DNA from: Penium margaritaceum
Taxonomy: Eukaryota; Streptophyta; Zygnematophyceae; Desmidiales; Peniaceae
Reading direction: 5' to 3'
Length of the DNA stretch: 64,000 nucleotides
Assembly (NCBI GenBank): GCA_023375785.1
Contig: SZWC01000574.1
Coordinates: forward strand, 254,116-318,115
Made by a program: the position numbers and the translations under genes. Shown piece after piece: positions 60,876-64,000 of the stretch. The notes under the pieces were generated by a model that was given only the letters and a program-made list of their open reading frames with translations, searched no databases and was not told the origin of the DNA. Position 1 is the first letter of the stretch. The number at the start of each line of letters is the position of its first letter.

Positions 60876-63784
60876 ATGGGCTCTCAGGCAGGGAGCTCTG
60901 CCAATGTCTCTGCAGCATCAAGCCAGTTCGATGCTGCCAGGTAGAACCCACCAAAGAAGAAACCGCTCAGTGGTGATATCCTCACCAAAGAACTCAGCAA
61001 GCACACTGAGCCGTGTTCCACAAAAGCCAAGAATCCGGGCTGGCGTTGCGGCTCATGTGGGAAGAAAGGCAGTGGGACATGTGACCGCATCCGCGGTCAC
61101 TTTGCAGGCAACGACCCCAACGTCGGCAAGTGCCCGCATCCCCCGCCCCTGTGCCGAGATGTCCTGGGCATGGAGCGCTGCCCGCCCCCTGCTGGCTGGC
61201 AGCCGGTCAACGTCAGTTTGTACAAGGGAGAGGGGAAGGAGTGGGGCACAAAGGACAAGGCGGTGCAGTGGATCAAACTCTGGGAGAAGCAACAGCAGGC
61301 GGAGCAAGCAGCGGTGGGTGGCTTGACTCTAGGGCCAGACAGTGACAATGAAGCAGCGAATGGTCAGCAGCAGCAGAGGCAGCCGGCAACAACAAGGCTA
61401 AAGGATGAGGTTCCCTTTTTTGACATCAACAAAGCGGCCTCCTTCCGGCAGACAACCATGGTACAGCACTCCGACCGGTCAAACAATGAACGCTCCCATC
61501 TTAGCATTGTCAAGCTGATGGCCATTGCTGCCCAACCCATCTCTTTTTGCCGTGAGGCCGTGCTCATGGAGGTTGTGAAAAATGCAAAGAAGACCACCGC
61601 TGCTTTTTGGCTGCCTGCTAGGTCCACCGCAGTGGATGTCCTGCTTCCAAAACTAGACAAGGAACTGGAGGAGCTAGATGCTCATCTGAAGCAGGGTTGG
61701 AGCACGTACGGTTGTAGTCTAGCTGTGGATGAGTGGTCTCACCGTCAGGTCAGACCGATCTACAATGCCATGGCTGTCAACGCCATGGGTTCTGTCCACC
61801 TCTTATCTCGTGATGCAAGTGGACTGACCAGAGACGCAGACCATGTTGCAAGCATGATTGAGGCTGCAGTTGAGATTGCTGGGGAGGAGAAGGTAGTTTC
61901 TGTCATCTGCAACAACGCTTCTGTGAACAAAAAAGCTTTTGCTGACCTGAGGGTGAAGTTTCCTTGACTGTTTTTCCAGGGATGCTGTGCGCACAACATC
62001 GACTTGATCATGAAGGATGTGGGTAAGTCAGCTTGGGGATCAAGTGTGATTGGGCGGTGTGAGAAGATTGTGGCCTTTTTCAGGAACAATGCTATGCCCC
62101 GGACGTGGCTGAAGGAGAGGACGGGAGGGAAGGTATTGAAAGTGCGCTGTGACACCCGCTTTGCCTCGGTCTTCACCATGGTGGAGAGACTGCTGGAGCT
62201 GCGGGATGAGCTCGAGATATTCGTGGGCTTGGATGTTTGGAAGACGATTGGTTCACACAGGGATGCTTCATTTCGGTCAAGGAAGCGGGAGGTGAGATGT
62301 TTCATCAGGAGAAGGGTCTTTTGGCTACAGGTGCGTCAACTGAAGGACCTACTACAGCCACTAACTGTCGTACTCAGGGTTGCTGACAAGCCTCGTGGGG
62401 GTGCTGGTGAGACATATGAGGGGTTGTTGGATTATGATGAGCAGCTGAAGTCGTTGTCTGTGAAAAAGGGCAGGAAGCCGAGAAGGGTGGCGGAGAGTCA
62501 TGTGAACTTTGTGCTGGGCAGGTTGGAGACCCGTTGGTCTAGGGACATGTCTTATCCCTTGTATGCTGCAGCTCGCCGGCTCCACCCGGAGCATTTCCGC
62601 AATGACCTCTCTAAGGACAGAAACACCTTGTCGGCGTGACAGACGGTGGTTGAGGCCTTGGTGCCGGATGACAAGCAGGATCAGGTGATGAAGGAGATAG
62701 GGGCTTTCCAGAAGGCACAAACGATGGTGGTGAGTGATCCTATGGTCACTCCTCGGAGGAATGCAAAGGCGATCGCTGCGGTTGCCAAGGTGCAGTGTGG
62801 TACAATGTCTGCGGTGGAGTGGCATGTCAATTACATGTGCCACCTACCTGTGCTGAGGGATCTTGCACTGAAGGTGTTGTCACAGCCATGCTCATCATCT
62901 GAATGCGAACGTGTTTTTTCCACGCACGAGCTCATCCACACCGCCAGGCGCAACAGGCTGAAAGTGGAGACACTGGAGCTACTGGTACGGTGCAACGTGG
63001 GACTGCGGAAGCAGTATGGGTGCATTCGGAGAAAGGCAGCAGGGGGCTTGTGGCAGCAGCAGCAGCAGAAGCAGAAGCAGTAGCAGAGGCAGAAGAAGGA
63101 GAAGCAGATGGAAGTGAGGACGATGGTGACATCGTGGAAGAAGAGGGGGTTCTTAGTGAGCCGGAGGAAGACATGGAGAGTGATGACGAGGAGGAGGGCG
63201 AAGATGAGGAGGAAGAGGCAGCAGAGGTAGAAGATGATGTAGTAGAAGTGATGGCGTCGGTTCGTGTCATGACTGACATGCCAGGACTTCCACATGCACG
63301 GCCTGTCCATGTCCATGCACAAGAGAAGCCAGCAGCCAAGAATGCTCCTGGGGAACAGGGGATGGGCAATGAGGAGGACAAGGGTGAGGGGGAGGAGAAC
63401 CTGGACGAGGGTGCCGAAAGTGAGCAAGGTGAGGGAGGAGAGAAGGAGGCTAATGCAGCAGACAAGGGATATGAGAGAGCAGGAGAAGGGGGTGAAGGTG
63501 GACAGGAAGGAGAGGAGGGTGAGGAGGGTGAGGAGGGTGATGCAGCTGCCAGTGTTGCTGGTGAAACACCAGGATCACGGGCAGATGTGATGAATGCTGC
63601 AGCACCACCAACACGCAGAGGGGCATCCACTGGAGCATCCAGGGTTGGCCCTGCCGGTGCTGCTGTAGGAAGAGGAAAAGCACCAACTGCAGCAGCTAAA
63701 GCAGCAGCAGTCAAACGCTCTGCAGCAGCAGCAATTGCTGCAGCAAGCAAGGCTGCAAAGCGCAAGCAGGCTACGAAGAAGTAG
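60876..63784 (+). pseudogene. hAT-family transposase pseudogene
   Basis: One frame runs from the ATG at 60876 to 63083 and encodes, in order: a BED-like zinc finger (61041-61133, Cys at 61047 and 61056, His at 61098, Cys at 61131), a DUF659 core with the Asp of AVDEW at 61728, a CCAH motif (61983-61994), and the hAT dimerisation domain with SSECERVFST (Glu at 62907). Stops interrupt this frame at 60942 (TAG), 61965 (TGA, where a Trp is usual before the CxxH motif) and 62637 (TGA). The residue at 61911, normally the second catalytic Asp of TDNA, is Asn. After a CAG-rich run near 63051-63083 the frame changes, and a 230-residue acidic and Ala/Lys-rich tail follows to 63784. hAT transposases cut and paste DNA in the nucleus; this copy should be inactive. 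The start could also lie elsewhere if there was an upstream exon. Confidence 0.85.
63051..63784 (+). other. Acidic and Ala/Lys-rich C-terminal extension of the transposase
   Basis: In the frame offset from the body of the transposase, about 240 codons give a Glu/Asp/Gly-rich segment (including three exact GAGGAGGGT units at 63512-63538) and then an Ala/Lys-rich end (AAAKAAAVKRSAAAAIAAA followed by KRKQATKK), which resembles histone H1 tails. The junction lies in a CAG repeat, so slippage there probably separated it from the main frame. hAT transposases usually end soon after the dimerisation domain. Confidence 0.55.
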
Positions 63785-64000
63785 AAGTTGTAGCAGCAAC
63801 TACTAGTGCATGACATGTTCTCTGCAAAATGGCCATGATGTTTTCAAATGCCAATTAATACATTGTCTTCATTTTCCATCCCTCCTCCCTTCCACTGTAG
63901 TCATGGAATGTTTGGCTGTCTCTGTTGCGTCTAATGTAGTACAATGCAACCAACAACAATTCATTGATAATGGTGCAATGCAAGCTGTCTGAAGGTGTGT
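63785..64000. other. Region after the transposase, nothing recognised
   Basis: AT-rich sequence with no gene, satellite or LTR similarity. It is presumably the hAT 3' region. TGCAATGCAAGC and TACAATGCAACC near the end are the only short repeats. Confidence 0.5.

Larger units (their letters stand above)
60163..64000 (+). mobile_element. hAT DNA transposon, right end outside the window
   Basis: Satellite homology ends near 60162 and a hAT transposase pseudogene follows, so the element probably starts with CATAGTTGTCCTC at 60163. The 8 bp before it, GTGTTTGG, would be the target duplication. The 3' terminal inverted repeat must lie beyond 64000, so neither end can be confirmed. The 5' part (60163-60875) holds no gene but has a poly-T run (60357-60388) and a cluster of inverted repeats. 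The 3' part after 63784 holds nothing I recognise. Confidence 0.6.

Noticed and set aside
61932-61980. Short intron with GT...TTTTTCCAG that would remove the TGA at 61965
   Set aside because: It would be only about 30 bp, below usual intron size, and the coding frame continues with normal hAT residues (LFFQGCCAH) across it. A point change is simpler.
62932-63816. A 294-codon Ser/Pro/Ala-rich minus-strand frame
   Set aside because: It is the antisense shadow of the acidic and Ala/Lys-rich tail of the hAT transposase.

Overview
This 64 kb window is eukaryotic heterochromatin. Roughly half of it is a tandem satellite with a monomer of about 190 bp. It is broken up by LTR retrotransposon relics of Ty1/copia type and, at the right edge, by one decayed hAT DNA transposon. 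I found no convincing host gene and no RNA gene. The hAT transposase has the BED-like finger plus DUF659 plus hAT-C layout known from land plants and charophytes, and the LTR elements carry primer sites for initiator methionine tRNA. I therefore infer a streptophyte, plausibly a charophyte such as Chara, but nothing in the sequence proves the species.

Satellite. Twelve segments (1-363, 4306-5208, 9275-12016, about 14266-22057, 25854-26063, 27304-35496, 36110-39406, 40013-41952, 45787-51038, 57632-58088, 58089-59158, 59977-60162) hold about 170 monomers. One half of the monomer is strongly conserved and contains the dyad TGGCACATGCCA. The other half comes in three main types (A, B, C). For long stretches these follow one another in fixed order, giving a trimeric higher-order repeat of about 570 bp. 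Larger duplications, one exact triplication of a C monomer and one inverted block (58089-59158) lie on top of this. The picture fits a centromeric or pericentromeric array, but only CENH3 mapping could decide that.

Retroelements. Three LTR families have nearly the same ends (TGTCAG...CTGACA), initiator-Met-type primer sites and 5-bp target duplications, yet none carries a recognisable pol. They look non-autonomous. Family A is at 364-4305 and again at 22058-25853; these two are copies of one insertion that was later duplicated with its satellite flank. Family D is at 5209-9274 and has both LTRs. Family B is at 12017-14265, 35497-36109 (solo LTR), 39407-40012 (solo LTR), 41953-45786, within 51039-57631, and at 59159-59976. 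The block 51039-57631 is a nested mosaic that also holds copia gag, protease and RNase H relics. Several insertions sit at the same two points of the monomer, on either side of the conserved dyad.

hAT element. From about 60163 to beyond the window end lies a hAT element with a cluster of strong inverted repeats, then a transposase pseudogene (60876-63784) read in one frame through three in-frame stops. It ends in a long acidic and Ala/Lys-rich tail.

Assembly caution. Seven single N characters (8175, 22673, 24732, 26064, 26747, 44361, 46543) mark contig joins. At six of them the sequence on the two sides overlaps or repeats, so part of the apparent duplication at 22.3-27.5 kb, 44.1-44.6 kb and 46.4-46.7 kb is probably an assembly artefact.
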